Positions 1-9,804 of a stretch of DNA of 64,000 nt are shown here, one piece after another (within the stretch, counting starts at the first letter, position 1; the number at the start of each line of letters is the position of its first letter). The position numbers and the translations under genes were made by a program. The notes under the pieces are model-generated. The model did no database searches. It was not told the origin of the DNA and saw nothing but the letters and a program-made list of their open reading frames with translations. The DNA is taken from NCBI RefSeq assembly GCF_900167135.1, contig NZ_FUWZ01000001.1, positions 1,784,336-1,848,335 of the forward strand. Reading direction: 5' to 3'. This DNA comes from Chitinophaga eiseniae. GTDB taxonomy: Bacteria > Bacteroidota > Bacteroidia > Chitinophagales > Chitinophagaceae.

Positions 1-1194
1 GAGGTGGGTGGGTTCTGCCGGCCAATAGTTCATTTGGTAATTGATATTGGATTTATAGTCACATTTCCATGGAAGATCGAACCCATCGCCCCACAGTCCT
101 TGTGAGTTGGAAGGCAGCTGATTGCCCGGCCTGCTGGAAGATATCAGCAGGTAGCGGCCATACTGGTAGAAGAGTGCAGCAAACCCCGGATCTTTTTTCC
201 CGTCTCCGTAGCTCCTGAGCCGCTCGTCTGTCGGGAGAGCGTCTGTTGCCGCACCCAGATTGATCCGGACCCTGTCGAAGAAGTTTTGGTAGTCGGTAAT
301 ATGATCTGCTTTTAACCGGCTATATCCCTTACTGATGGCCTGCTGCAGCTGCCGGGTTACTTTCTGGTGCGGATGTTCTCCTTTAAAGCCTTTATTATAA
401 TCCAGCATGTATGAGGTGCCGGCCGATATATAGATTGTGAGTTCCCTGGCGTTCTTTACAGTAATACTATCCTTGCCGCCTTCCACAACACCATCTGTAA
501 CTACCGCCATTTGCACTTCGAAATCCAGCGTAGGACCGGTATTGCCGGTCATAATCAGTTTATTGGGCGCCTCGAACCGGGTTTGGGACTTTTCTTTCCG
601 GTGGAGGAGGAGGCTGACAACTATAGGCGTATTGCCATTGGCTTCCATGTGGTGGACCAATACGCTGTCAGGTGCACTTGAAAATGTTTCCCGTGTGTAC
701 GTGGTCCCGGATTGACGAAACGTTACCCCGGAGATTGCCTGCCCGATGTCCAGCCAGCGCCTGTATGAACTGGTGGACGCTGCGGCGGTTTTATAATGGA
801 GAAAGATATCTCCCAGTGTTTGATAGGAGGAATAGTAGGGGGCCGACGAGGTCATATAACGGGCTGTAAGTTCCCCGGCCTCTTTATATCGTTCCTGTCG
901 TATAGCCGTCCGGATGGTATCCAGAAATTTATAGGCATCTTTTCTGTCAGCCTCTGGCTGTGGGGCGCCAGACCAGACGGTAATGTCATTCAACTGCAGA
1001 CGGTCATCCGCGATACCACCAAATACCATGGCACCCAATGTGCCATTACCCACCGGCAATGCTTCGATCCATTCTTTGGCAGGAAACGTGTACCAAAGTG
1101 AAATGGGAGCTTTTTGCCCCAAAGCTTCCGGGCAAATTATCATGGAAGAAAAAAGAGTAATAAGTATTTTAAATGTCAAATTGACTCTTAACAT
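1..1194 (-). CDS. GH95 alpha-L-fucosidase-type glycoside hydrolase, N-terminal part (runs off the left edge)
   Basis: The reverse strand is open from an ATG at 1194-1192 to base 1, giving 398 codons in one frame with no stop. A short hydrophobic signal-like start is followed by hallmarks of family GH95: WYTFPAKEWIEALPVGNG near the N-terminus, then GAMVFGG and LQLNDITVWSG. The part nearest the edge has LPSNSQGLWGD and NYQMNYWPAEPTHL, which lead into the (alpha/alpha)6 catalytic barrel. GH95 enzymes remove terminal alpha-1,2-L-fucose or L-galactose from glycans such as xyloglucan. The catalytic residues would lie left of the window and cannot be checked. The gene is divergent from the hybrid sensor at 1523 and probably belongs to the same utilization locus. 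Family assignment is confident; substrate is inference. Confidence 0.9.
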   Translation of the reverse strand, partial: MLRVNLTFKILITLFSSMIICPEALGQKAPISLWYTFPAKEWIEALPVGNGTLGAMVFGGIADDRLQLNDITVWSGAPQPEADRKDAYKFLDTIRTAIRQERYKEAGELTARYMTSSAPYYSSYQTLGDIFLHYKTAAASTSSYRRWLDIGQAISGVTFRQSGTTYTRETFSSAPDSVLVHHMEANGNTPIVVSLLLHRKEKSQTRFEAPNKLIMTGNTGPTLDFEVQMAVVTDGVVEGGKDSITVKNARELTIYISAGTSYMLDYNKGFKGEHPHQKVTRQLQQAISKGYSRLKADHITDYQNFFDRVRINLGAATDALPTDERLRSYGDGKKDPGFAALFYQYGRYLLISSSRPGNQLPSNSQGLWGDGFDLPWKCDYKSNINYQMNYWPAEPTHL

Positions 1195-1522
1195 AGAAAT
1201 TTGATTTTGGTACGTAAAAGGTCCTGGCCCCTCAAAGAGAAAATTGGAATAGAATCCCGGTTAATAGAAAGCTATATTTTAAAAGCGGCGGGTAAGATCT
1301 TCCCGTTTCCTGGTGACCAGCCCGCGGGCTTTCCCGACCAAAATACACAGGAATGAATTAAAAATTGTCATTTAGACAAAAATTACTATTATACACCCTG
1401 AATTATGAGAGTGTCCCCCCTCGCTGCCCGTTTTTCCCGGAGTAAATTGTAGCAAAAACAGGGGGTGAATTCGTAATTCGGCCGATCAACCAAAGTAGAA
1501 CAGTATTTTTCAATTTCACGGG
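1195..1522. other. Divergent intergenic region between GH95 and the hybrid two-component regulator
   Basis: No gene is visible in these 328 bases. The region is AT-rich in its middle and holds a 12-base palindrome AGCCCGCGGGCT at 1319-1330. I found no exact Bacteroidota promoter box (TAnnTTTG) on either strand. It should contain the promoters of both flanking genes and possibly an operator, but nothing here can be named. Confidence 0.4.
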
Positions 1523-4500
1523 ATGAGAAAACTTGCAATGTGCTGTCTGCTATGTTTTGCAGCAGCGTTCCACGTGTCCGGTTTCTCCGCCGGCGATAAC
1601 AGTTATCATGTAATTTCATACCTGGGTATAGAACAGGGATTATCAAATAATGCCATCCGTTGTGTGTTTCAGGACCATAAAGGGTTTATGTGGTTTGGTA
1701 CGTATGACGGCCTGAACAGGTACGATGGTAATGTATTCAAAGTGTTCCGGAACAGGTTCGGTGACAGCAGTTCCCTTGTGAACAACTGGGTTTTTACGAT
1801 CAACGAAGATTTTCAGTATAGACTATGGATAGGGACGAGGCAGGGAATTAATATCTATGACCACGTTTCCGGGAAATTCAGCGGAGTATGGTACCGGGTG
1901 GCCGGTACTGCCAGATTAGAGCGGATAACTGCTGTGGTACGGGATATTAAAAGAGATGCAAAAGGAAACATGTTGATTGGAACAGAGAACCTGGGTCTGT
2001 TGTTTTGCCCGGCAGGAACAGATACTGCCGTCCAGGTGCCGCTGTTTACCGGTAGCCGGCGTTTGACGACCTACGACGCCGGTGGTATTGAGATAACAGG
2101 CAACGGCGATGTGTGGTGTTTTGTACAGGGCAGAGGATTATGCAGGGCGAACAGAAATGTTTCCGCGATTAATGTGGTGAACGGCACTTTCCCAACAGCA
2201 GATTGTATGAAGGCCGACAACGGTCTTTTATGGATAGGGACCCCCAATGGATTGTTAAAGTATTCCATACACGCCAATCAATACCTGGAGTCATTTACAG
2301 AGGAGAACGGAAAGTTATCCTATAATAAGGTGTCCGGCCTGTATCTGGACAAAGGGGGAAAACTTTGGGTAGCCACCAATGGCGGAGGAATAGATATCAT
2401 TGATACAAAAGACGGCACTCCGGTGGAAAACATTCCTGCCGGTAACAGCAACTATACCCTGGCGAGTGGCTCCGTCAGCGCGGTTTACGAAGATGCGGAC
2501 GGCCGCAAATGGATTGGGACACTAAGAGGAGGGATCAATATCATAGATCCCAGAAAAGACAGGTTTCAGTCTGTGCTGCACGATCCACTGAACAGTAACA
2601 GCCTTGTCAGTAATTTCATTTTTGCCTTTTGTGAAGAAAAGGATGGCACCATCTGGGTTGGGACTGATGGCGGAGGGCTAAGCAGATGGCAAAGAAAGAC
2701 CGGACAGTTTACTAACTTCAGTCATCACCCGGGCATGCCCGCATCTCTTAGCGATAATTTTGTGACAAATGTACAGTGTGATAATGAACAGAACATCTGG
2801 GTCTCCACATTTTGGGGCGGAATCAATAGGTTCGACCGGAAAACCAATACTTTCCGGCATTACAGCCTGGCCGCCAAAAACAGCCCAACCGGCAGTAAAA
2901 CCGTATACCTGTTATATAAAGACAGCCATAATACCCTGTGGGCCGGAACCTTTGGCAGAGGTGCGCTGAACAAAGGGGCGCTTTACCGGTACGACAGACA
3001 GCTGGATACATTTAAGCTCGCAGACGACAAACTGACGGATCTTTTCACCATGAAAGAAGACCGCTCCGGACAGCTATGGGCGGGAAACCTTCGCAGCCTG
3101 ATAAAAATTGACCCGCGTCACAGTGGTGACCTATTCTATACGCTCGGCAACCCGGTACGGGCCATTCATGAAGACCGCAAAGGCCGCTTCTGGGTGGGAA
3201 CAGAAGGCGGAGGACTGCTACTGTTTGACCGTGCGGAGGGAAAAATACTAAAACGCTATACGGCAGCGGAGGGACTGTGTAACAACGCGGTACTCAATAT
3301 TCTGGAAGACGAAGCGGGGGACCTCTGGATCAGTACTTTTTATGGAATATCGAGGTTTAACCCGAACCGGAGAATTTTTACCAATTTCTACCAGGGCGAT
3401 GGACTATCCGGTAACCAATTTAGTTACAATGCCGCACTACGGCTTCAGTCCGGTGAATTGATGTTCGGCGGTATCAAAGGACTGAACCTGTTCCGGCCAT
3501 CCAATATTTTGGCATCGGGTGAAAAACTCAAAATGCTGTTCACAGATATCCATATTAATAACCTGCCCATCGGACAACGGGCAGGTTACATTGAAGTGCA
3601 GCAGGGTGACAACATCCGCAAAATTAAAGTGCCATACCGCGAGGCCGTTTTCACCTTCGACTTCGTTGCGCTGGATTATTCCACCTCCGATAAAATATCC
3701 TATACTTATTATATGGACGGCTGGGATAAAGACTGGAACCAGAGCGGCAATACCAGAACAGCCACTTACACGCATCTCGCCGCAGGGCATTATACATTCC
3801 GGGTAAAAAGCACCAACGCGGAAGGACAATGGCTAAACAATGAAATCTGCCTTGAGATTATAGTGCTGCCACCCTGGTACGCCTCGTGGTGGGCCTGCTT
3901 TTTATATCTGCTTATCGTGATGGCCCTAGCAATAGCCTACATCTCCTACAAAACAAAACAACGAAGGCTTAGGTATGAGGTGGTCCTGGCGAATATGAAT
4001 GCCGAAAAAGAGAGGGAACTCAATGAAAAAAAACTCGCTTTCTTTACCAATGTGTCACATGAATTTCGTACACCACTAACGCTGATCATCAACCCTGTAA
4101 AAGATCTGATGCAGGAACAGGGACCAGATGGAAAACATCAGAGGGAGTTTACTACAATATACCGCAACGCACGCCGCTTGCTGCGCTTACTGGACCAGTT
4201 GCTATTGTTCAGGCGGGCAGACAGTGATATTGATAAACTGAAACCAGCCTGTGTGAACCTCACGGAACTCTGCAGGGATGTGTTCCAGTCGTTTGAGCAA
4301 CAGGCGCAGTCGGCCGGTCAGTCGTATGCTTTTAATAGCGACCACGAGGAACTATGCATTGCAGGCGACAGAGAGAAGCTGGAAATCACGCTTTTTAATC
4401 TCCTGTCGAACGCCTTTAAATATACGCCTGCCGGGGGGAGCGTTACGATGGAACTGCATAGCGTCAGGGACCGTGCTGAAATAACCATCGCAGATACCGG

Positions 4501-5668
4501 GTGCGGCATACCTATGGAGAATGGTCTCCACGTATTTGAGAAATTCTACAGATCGGAAGGGAGCGTATCTGCCGGAAAATCAGGGTTTGGCATTGGTCTG
4601 TACCTGGTGAAAAAGTTCGTGGAGCTGCACCATGGAACGGTGACCTTTGAAAGTAAAGAATGTGAGGGCACGCTGTTCAAAGTTGTTTTACCCTGCAACG
4701 CTGACCAGCTGTGCCGGGAACCAACCGACGCCGCTCCTGCCAGTAAAACGGGTTTCCTGGAAGCAATGGCAGAAGAAAAACTGGAGGTGGTTTTGCCGGA
4801 AGAGCCAAAGGAAGAGGAGATCGGCACGCTGATAACCTCCAAACAAACTATGCTGATCGTAGATGACGATGCACAGATCCGGCAATACATTTCGGGTATG
4901 TTCCGGTCAACTTTTAATATTGACGAAGCCTGCGATGGAAAGGAGGGGCTGGAAAAAGCGATGGCCACGCTGCCGGACGTGGTGATCAGTGATATCAGGA
5001 TGGAAACTATGTCCGGCCTGGAACTATGCAGGGAAATGAAACAGCATGCGCTGATGAATCATATCCCCGTTATTCTGCTCACCGGCTCCTCGGCAGAGGA
5101 AGGCAAGCTGGCAAGTGCTGAAGTAGGCAGCGACTATTATATCACCAAGCCATTTGAAAAGGAGCTGTTAGTAGCAACCGTACACAGCGTACTGCAAACG
5201 AGAGACAATCTGCGGAACTATTTTCTCAATGAAGTGACGCTCCGTAAAAATGATTTGAGAGTTTCAGGCCAGTATAAGTTGTTCGTGGAAAAATGTATCG
5301 CTATTGTGGAAGCCAACCTCGATAACGAGGGCTTTACTATTAAGGTGCTGGCAAGAGAAATCGGCATGAGCTATTCTTCGGTATATAAAAAGATAAGGCA
5401 GGTGTCCGGGGAATCGTTGAGAGGCTTTGTTCGCTTCATACGCCTGAGGAAAGCTGCCGAACTTATGATCAACACAAGTCTTAATGTTAATGAAATAGGT
5501 TTCCAGGTGGGGATTAATGATGTTAAATATTTCCGGGAACAGTTCAATAAGATATTTGGTATGAACCCTTCCGAGTATATCAGGCGTTACCGGAAGGTAT
5601 TCGAAGATAAATATAAACTGGAAAAAATAGAGACGCGTAAAAAGGCAACGCGCCGGAAGAAAGTATAA
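1523..5668 (+). CDS. Hybrid two-component system sensor/regulator (HTCS)
   Basis: At 1381 residues this has the complete HTCS layout. A signal peptide (about 1-22) is followed by repeated Reg_prop blades such as GFMWFGTYDG and LWIGT motifs forming two periplasmic propellers (about 30-690). A Y_Y_Y domain (about 727-770, YYMDGWDKDW) and one membrane helix (about 789-809) come next. The kinase has a phospho-acceptor H846 in SHEFRTPLTL, N-box NLLSNAFKYTP and G-boxes DTGCGIP and GFGIGLYLV. A receiver domain (about 1110-1222) has D1157 in ISDIRM, and an AraC-type DNA-binding domain (about 1256-1372) ends the protein. HTCS proteins bind an oligosaccharide in the periplasm and activate their own utilization genes. 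The enzymes at 5904-12600 are the likely targets. All key residues are present. Confidence 0.97.
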   Translation: MRKLAMCCLLCFAAAFHVSGFSAGDNSYHVISYLGIEQGLSNNAIRCVFQDHKGFMWFGTYDGLNRYDGNVFKVFRNRFGDSSSLVNNWVFTINEDFQYRLWIGTRQGINIYDHVSGKFSGVWYRVAGTARLERITAVVRDIKRDAKGNMLIGTENLGLLFCPAGTDTAVQVPLFTGSRRLTTYDAGGIEITGNGDVWCFVQGRGLCRANRNVSAINVVNGTFPTADCMKADNGLLWIGTPNGLLKYSIHANQYLESFTEENGKLSYNKVSGLYLDKGGKLWVATNGGGIDIIDTKDGTPVENIPAGNSNYTLASGSVSAVYEDADGRKWIGTLRGGINIIDPRKDRFQSVLHDPLNSNSLVSNFIFAFCEEKDGTIWVGTDGGGLSRWQRKTGQFTNFSHHPGMPASLSDNFVTNVQCDNEQNIWVSTFWGGINRFDRKTNTFRHYSLAAKNSPTGSKTVYLLYKDSHNTLWAGTFGRGALNKGALYRYDRQLDTFKLADDKLTDLFTMKEDRSGQLWAGNLRSLIKIDPRHSGDLFYTLGNPVRAIHEDRKGRFWVGTEGGGLLLFDRAEGKILKRYTAAEGLCNNAVLNILEDEAGDLWISTFYGISRFNPNRRIFTNFYQGDGLSGNQFSYNAALRLQSGELMFGGIKGLNLFRPSNILASGEKLKMLFTDIHINNLPIGQRAGYIEVQQGDNIRKIKVPYREAVFTFDFVALDYSTSDKISYTYYMDGWDKDWNQSGNTRTATYTHLAAGHYTFRVKSTNAEGQWLNNEICLEIIVLPPWYASWWACFLYLLIVMALAIAYISYKTKQRRLRYEVVLANMNAEKERELNEKKLAFFTNVSHEFRTPLTLIINPVKDLMQEQGPDGKHQREFTTIYRNARRLLRLLDQLLLFRRADSDIDKLKPACVNLTELCRDVFQSFEQQAQSAGQSYAFNSDHEELCIAGDREKLEITLFNLLSNAFKYTPAGGSVTMELHSVRDRAEITIADTGCGIPMENGLHVFEKFYRSEGSVSAGKSGFGIGLYLVKKFVELHHGTVTFESKECEGTLFKVVLPCNADQLCREPTDAAPASKTGFLEAMAEEKLEVVLPEEPKEEEIGTLITSKQTMLIVDDDAQIRQYISGMFRSTFNIDEACDGKEGLEKAMATLPDVVISDIRMETMSGLELCREMKQHALMNHIPVILLTGSSAEEGKLASAEVGSDYYITKPFEKELLVATVHSVLQTRDNLRNYFLNEVTLRKNDLRVSGQYKLFVEKCIAIVEANLDNEGFTIKVLAREIGMSYSSVYKKIRQVSGESLRGFVRFIRLRKAAELMINTSLNVNEIGFQVGINDVKYFREQFNKIFGMNPSEYIRRYRKVFEDKYKLEKIETRKKATRRKKV

Positions 5669-5765
5669 CGCGGGAGTACGCTGACCGTTGTTATTTGGGT
5701 AAATCCACCTGTGAAGAAGCATATGCCTGCCGGAATTCAGACTTCACCCCCCTTTTTATACGGGT

Positions 5766-5788
5766 ACTCCCCTTATCGTTGGGGGAGT
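5766..5788 (+). terminator. Hairpin after the HTCS gene
   Basis: A 7-base stem (5766-5772 and 5782-5788, ACTCCCC/GGGGAGT) with a 9-base loop lies about 100 bases after the HTCS stop. It has no long T run, so it may end the transcript weakly or be a leader structure. It sits in the 235-base gap before the GH97 gene. Confidence 0.35.
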
Positions 5789-5795
5789 GGATGTT

Positions 5796-5802
5796 TACTT
5801 TG
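5796..5802 (+). promoter_or_regulatory. Possible promoter box before GH97
   Basis: TACTTTG at 5796-5802 resembles the Bacteroidota -7 box TAnnTTTG but is one base short. A TTG lies at 5779-5781, about 14 bases upstream. Transcription from here would leave a leader of about 95 bases before the GH97 start. Weak evidence. Confidence 0.25.
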
Positions 5803-5903
5803 TACCCTGACAGGCAGGCTTCCTTTTGATTAAAGGCAGATCTGCCGCCGGAACAGATCTCCTGCCAGCCCGGCCGCAATTTGTTAATTGATAAAATTTA
5901 GAA

Positions 5904-7745
5904 ATGAGTAAAATGTTTTTGGGGTTAAAGTCGTGGAAGGTGCTGGTGTTTATATGCCTGCTGTCATGGGGACCACTTTCTGCACAAAAGATGTATTCCA
6001 TAGCATCTCCCGGTGGCAGCACGCTCCTGACTATAGGTGCTCCTGATGGAAAACCCGGCTATCAGCTGTCTTTCAGGGGGAAAAAGATCACTGGCTGGTC
6101 AGTACTTGATATATCCGTTGACGGCGTTTCGCTGAGCGGGGCTAAAATTATGCGCTTCGATAAGCCCGTACTACATCAGGAATCTTTTGCGAGTCCGCTG
6201 GGGGAGCAGGACTCTCTGCATAGTATTTACCAGCAGGCGAGGTTGCATCTGAAAGCAACAGCCGGGCTTTCTGTGACCATAGACTTTCGGGTGATGGACA
6301 GCAGTGTGGCATTCCGATACAGCGTAGCTATGGCAGGCGCAGCACAGCATGCGCTCCGCGAGTTCACCACATTTTCCTTTCCCGGCTCTCCGCTCATCTA
6401 CCAATATAACCAGGAATCCGTGTTTACGCCAACAAGGGTGGATACCCTTGGTGCTACAACAGATTTGCCGGTTACCGTTGAGTCGGATGGGACTTACTGC
6501 CAGATAGGAGAAGCGGTGAATTTAACCTATACGAAAGCAGAATTGGGTCGTGGCACAGATGGGAATACGCTGGCCGTAATATTTCCGCATGATACTGCCG
6601 TGCTATTTCAAAGGAATCTTGCAACACCCTGGAGAACAGTGAGCGTGGCCGGTTCTGCCATCGCGCTTGCTCACTGCCGCAGCCTGAATATAAAACTGGC
6701 GGCGCCCCCTGTGCCGGGCGACTGGTCGTGGATCAGACCCGGCAAGCTTATCCGCGCCCAGCTGAATACGCAAAGCGGCCTGGATTGCATTGATTTTGCA
6801 GTAAAGCATCACTTTCAGTATATCATGTTCGATGCAGGGTGGTATGGTGCTGAGTTCCGCACAACGTCTGATCCCTGCCGGGTAATACCGGCAATTGACT
6901 TGCCGGAAGTGATCGCCTATGGTAAGAAACGAAATATCGGCGTTATCCTTTACGTAAATTACATCGGGCTGAAAGCCAAACTGGATAGTATTCTGCCGCT
7001 TTATAAGCGGTGGGGAGTAGCGGGCCTTAAATTCGGCTTTGTAGACGGGCTTACCCAATCCGGCCTTACCTGGTTGTCGCAGGCGATTCAAAAAGTGCAG
7101 CAATACGGTTTTGTGCTCAACATTCACGATAACTACAAACCCACCGGCCTTAGCAGGACCTACCCGGCATTATTGACCCAGGAAGGGATCAGGGGAAATG
7201 AAAACAGTCCCGACGCATTTCATAACACTACGCTGCCATTCACCAGGTATCTGGCCGGCGCAGCAGATTTTACCTATTGTTTCCCTAACCCGAAGAACAG
7301 CTTCTCAAAACATATTAAAGTCTCAAAAGCGCAGCAGCTGGCGTTGAGTGTAATTTACTATAGCCCGTTGCAGGCGATATTCTGGTACGGTCAGCCTAAT
7401 GATTATACAAATGACGGTGAGATAGCTTTCTATGACGAGGTGCCTGCTACGTGGAGTGAATCGCATTACCTGGCGGGAGATATAGGTAAAGGTGTAGCGG
7501 TGGTGAGAAGGAAGGGTGATACCTGGTACCTGGGATGTGCTGCAGGTTTACAGGACTGGCAGACGATACTTGACTTGTCGTTCCTCAGGCCCGGCATTTC
7601 ATATACTGTTACTGTTTATGAAGACGATGGCAACCAATCTGTCCGTAAAAAGACAATGCGGCTCAACAGCATGGACAGGCTACCAGTAAAACTTTTTGCG
7701 AAAGCAGGGCAGGTATTCATATTCAAACCGGGTAGCCATGAGTAA
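5904..7745 (+). CDS. GH97 family glycoside hydrolase
   Basis: 613 residues with a signal peptide (about 1-28, ending LSAQ). An N-terminal beta-sandwich is followed by a TIM barrel beginning near 273 (DWSWIRPGK, MFDAGWYG) and a C-terminal beta domain. NIHDNYKPTGLSRTYP and LTQEGIRGNEN are GH97 signatures. From family knowledge, GH97 contains retaining alpha-galactosidases with an Asp nucleophile and inverting SusB-type alpha-glucosidases with Glu bases. Here the nucleophile position reads KFGF, with Gly378. The position of a SusB base is Asp409, while the proposed acid Glu433 is kept. The protein therefore belongs to neither textbook subgroup. Its last 8 bases overlap the lyase gene start, so the two are probably translationally coupled. 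Confidence 0.92.
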   Translation: MSKMFLGLKSWKVLVFICLLSWGPLSAQKMYSIASPGGSTLLTIGAPDGKPGYQLSFRGKKITGWSVLDISVDGVSLSGAKIMRFDKPVLHQESFASPLGEQDSLHSIYQQARLHLKATAGLSVTIDFRVMDSSVAFRYSVAMAGAAQHALREFTTFSFPGSPLIYQYNQESVFTPTRVDTLGATTDLPVTVESDGTYCQIGEAVNLTYTKAELGRGTDGNTLAVIFPHDTAVLFQRNLATPWRTVSVAGSAIALAHCRSLNIKLAAPPVPGDWSWIRPGKLIRAQLNTQSGLDCIDFAVKHHFQYIMFDAGWYGAEFRTTSDPCRVIPAIDLPEVIAYGKKRNIGVILYVNYIGLKAKLDSILPLYKRWGVAGLKFGFVDGLTQSGLTWLSQAIQKVQQYGFVLNIHDNYKPTGLSRTYPALLTQEGIRGNENSPDAFHNTTLPFTRYLAGAADFTYCFPNPKNSFSKHIKVSKAQQLALSVIYYSPLQAIFWYGQPNDYTNDGEIAFYDEVPATWSESHYLAGDIGKGVAVVRRKGDTWYLGCAAGLQDWQTILDLSFLRPGISYTVTVYEDDGNQSVRKKTMRLNSMDRLPVKLFAKAGQVFIFKPGSHE

Positions 7746-9744
7746 AGTGTTTGTTTTATCGGTATTTTTTTTATTTTTTACCGGCACGCAAAATACTGTG
7801 TCCGCCCAGGCGCCTGTATTTGTGCATCCGGGCCTGTTGCACAGCCGGGAGGATCTTCAACGAATGGGCGCGGCAGTTGCCCGGAAGCGGTCGCCCATAT
7901 ATGAAGGATATTTGGTTTTTGAAAAAAGTTTTTTCTCTCACTATAACTACCCGACGAAAGGACCGCTGGCGGTAGTAGGAAGAAATCCTACCGTTGGCCA
8001 GGCGGATTATGACAGCGATGCCAATGCAGCCTATCAGAATGCACTGATGTGGGCTGTTACCGGAGATAAACGGTATGCGCAAACGGCCATTCGCATCATC
8101 GATGCCTGGAGTGGTATGCTACAGTCTATAACCGGGAGAGATGCGGTGCTGATGGCGGGGCTCGGCCCTTTTAAAATGATAAATGCCGCAGAGATCATAA
8201 GATACAGCGATGCGGGTTGGTCTGATGTGGCAGTAAAACGTGCGGAGCAGCATTTTCTTCGTGTAATCTATCCCGTTGTTGCTGAGTTTGCCCCTTTTGC
8301 AAACGGTAACTGGGATGATGCGGCACTTAAAACTGTGATGGCCATTGGGATTTTTTGCAATGACCATGAAATTTTTGAGAAGGCTGTCCGCTATTATGTA
8401 AATGGCTGGGGTAACGGCAGCCTTCCCCATTATGTTATGGACGATACAGGCCAGGTACAGGAAACAGGGCGGGACCAGGCGCATACGCAGCTGGGAATCG
8501 GTATGTTGGCGGAATGCTGTGAAATGGCCTGGCATCAGGGATTAAACCTTTATGCCTATGCTGACAACCGTTTGCTGAAAGGATTTGAATACACTGCAAA
8601 GTATAATCTGGGCTATAACGATGTCCCCTATACGCCGATGCCAGACCGCACTGGTAAATACCATCATATGCGTCCTTCGGAAATAGCGCGTGGCAACCTG
8701 CGTGCGGTGTATGAGCAGGTATATAATCATTACGTACACAGAGTGGGCCTGCCGGCGCCTTTTACAAAAGCGGCTGCGGAGAAATTACGGCCGGAAGGCC
8801 CTGGGCTGCCCGGCGCAGACCATCCGGGGTATGGCACTTTACTTTATTCTATCGACCCGGCGATTGATAAAACGGGTGAGCTTAGCCTCTCTGCGGAACG
8901 CCCTGCCGGACTGGTTTTGACGGCAGGGAGCGATGTCACGGTGCTGAGATGGGTGGCCCTTCGGGGTGTTTCTTCCTATATTATCAAACGCGCTGAAAAC
9001 AAAGAAGGCCCGTATAAGAAGGTGGGCATCGTCGCCGGAAACAGTTTCAGTGACAGCAGCATGAAGAGAGGAGTTGTATCTTACTACACTGTCGCCGGTA
9101 TCCGGGACGGAGAGGCATCTGAGGCATCTTTGCCGGTATCCCTTGCCGGCGGTGGGCTACCTGAAGGATGGTGGAACAGTGATGTCGGAAAGACCGTGAA
9201 AGCAGGCTATGCGCAGTACGATGGAGACCTGATAAGGATAGAAGCTGGCGGCTCCTTTGCGGATACACTGCCGGAAGCTGTCAATTACACTTACCGGAAG
9301 CTGAAGAAAAAGACGGCGCTGACCATCATGATATGTCCACAACCCAGCTCTCAATTTACAACCGTAGGTTTGATGATAAGGTCGGATCTGCAGCCGGGAG
9401 GACCGTTTACAGCACTGATGCTTTACCCGGGTAAAACAAAGGAAATAGAAGCGCCCCGGTGGATGACACAGCTGATGCAACGGAGTGACTCCGGGGCAGC
9501 GGTATCTGTTGTGGCGCAACAGCCGTTGAGAGAACCCGCGGTAACATATGGCCGTTTAACAGGACCTTACTGGTTGAGAGTTACCCGGTCAGGTAACATA
9601 ATAACAGGTCTCGGATCGTACGACGGATTGAAATGGGAGCAGCTGGGGACGGTCCGTTGGCCCGCCCGGAAGCAAGTGTTGATAGGTATAGCTGCTGCTG
9701 CGAATATTGCGGCCACCACTACAGTACGGGTACGGTTGCAATGA
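7738..9744 (+). CDS. Secreted polysaccharide lyase of the alginate-lyase superfamily (PF05426-like)
   Basis: 668 residues from ATG 7738. I prefer this start because a signal peptide (SVFFLFFTGTQNTVSAQ) follows directly; an upstream ATG at 7696 would add 14 residues before it. Residues about 25-370 are an alpha/alpha-barrel lyase domain: HPGLLHSREDLQRM, then ANGNWDD, and the family signature ETGRDQAHTQLGIGMLAEC followed by YADNRLLKGFEY. The His and Tyr residues in these blocks are typical of the active site. A fibronectin-III-like segment (about 400-470) and a C-terminal jelly-roll-like domain (about 480-668) follow. Relatives cleave alginate, glucuronan or other polyuronates by beta-elimination; the exact substrate cannot be read here. 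It overlaps the GH97 gene by 8 bases. Confidence 0.82.
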   Translation: MSKVFVLSVFFLFFTGTQNTVSAQAPVFVHPGLLHSREDLQRMGAAVARKRSPIYEGYLVFEKSFFSHYNYPTKGPLAVVGRNPTVGQADYDSDANAAYQNALMWAVTGDKRYAQTAIRIIDAWSGMLQSITGRDAVLMAGLGPFKMINAAEIIRYSDAGWSDVAVKRAEQHFLRVIYPVVAEFAPFANGNWDDAALKTVMAIGIFCNDHEIFEKAVRYYVNGWGNGSLPHYVMDDTGQVQETGRDQAHTQLGIGMLAECCEMAWHQGLNLYAYADNRLLKGFEYTAKYNLGYNDVPYTPMPDRTGKYHHMRPSEIARGNLRAVYEQVYNHYVHRVGLPAPFTKAAAEKLRPEGPGLPGADHPGYGTLLYSIDPAIDKTGELSLSAERPAGLVLTAGSDVTVLRWVALRGVSSYIIKRAENKEGPYKKVGIVAGNSFSDSSMKRGVVSYYTVAGIRDGEASEASLPVSLAGGGLPEGWWNSDVGKTVKAGYAQYDGDLIRIEAGGSFADTLPEAVNYTYRKLKKKTALTIMICPQPSSQFTTVGLMIRSDLQPGGPFTALMLYPGKTKEIEAPRWMTQLMQRSDSGAAVSVVAQQPLREPAVTYGRLTGPYWLRVTRSGNIITGLGSYDGLKWEQLGTVRWPARKQVLIGIAAAANIAATTTVRVRLQ

Positions 9745-9761
9745 CTTCCTGAAGAAAGAAT

Positions 9762-9789
9762 CGGGAATGCTTCGCAGGAAGCATTCCCG
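9762..9789. terminator. Terminator hairpin between convergent lyase and GH74 genes
   Basis: A perfect 12-base stem (9762-9773 with 9778-9789) and GCAG loop lie 17 bases after the lyase stop and 15 bases after the GH74 stop. It can serve both converging transcripts. Confidence 0.75.
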
Positions 9790-9804
9790 TAAATGGAGGT
9801 ATTG

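Noticed and set aside
437..1204. Four overlapping short plus-strand frames near the left edge
   Set aside because: They are antisense to the GH95 gene that runs off the edge; the minus-strand reading gives clear GH95 motifs.
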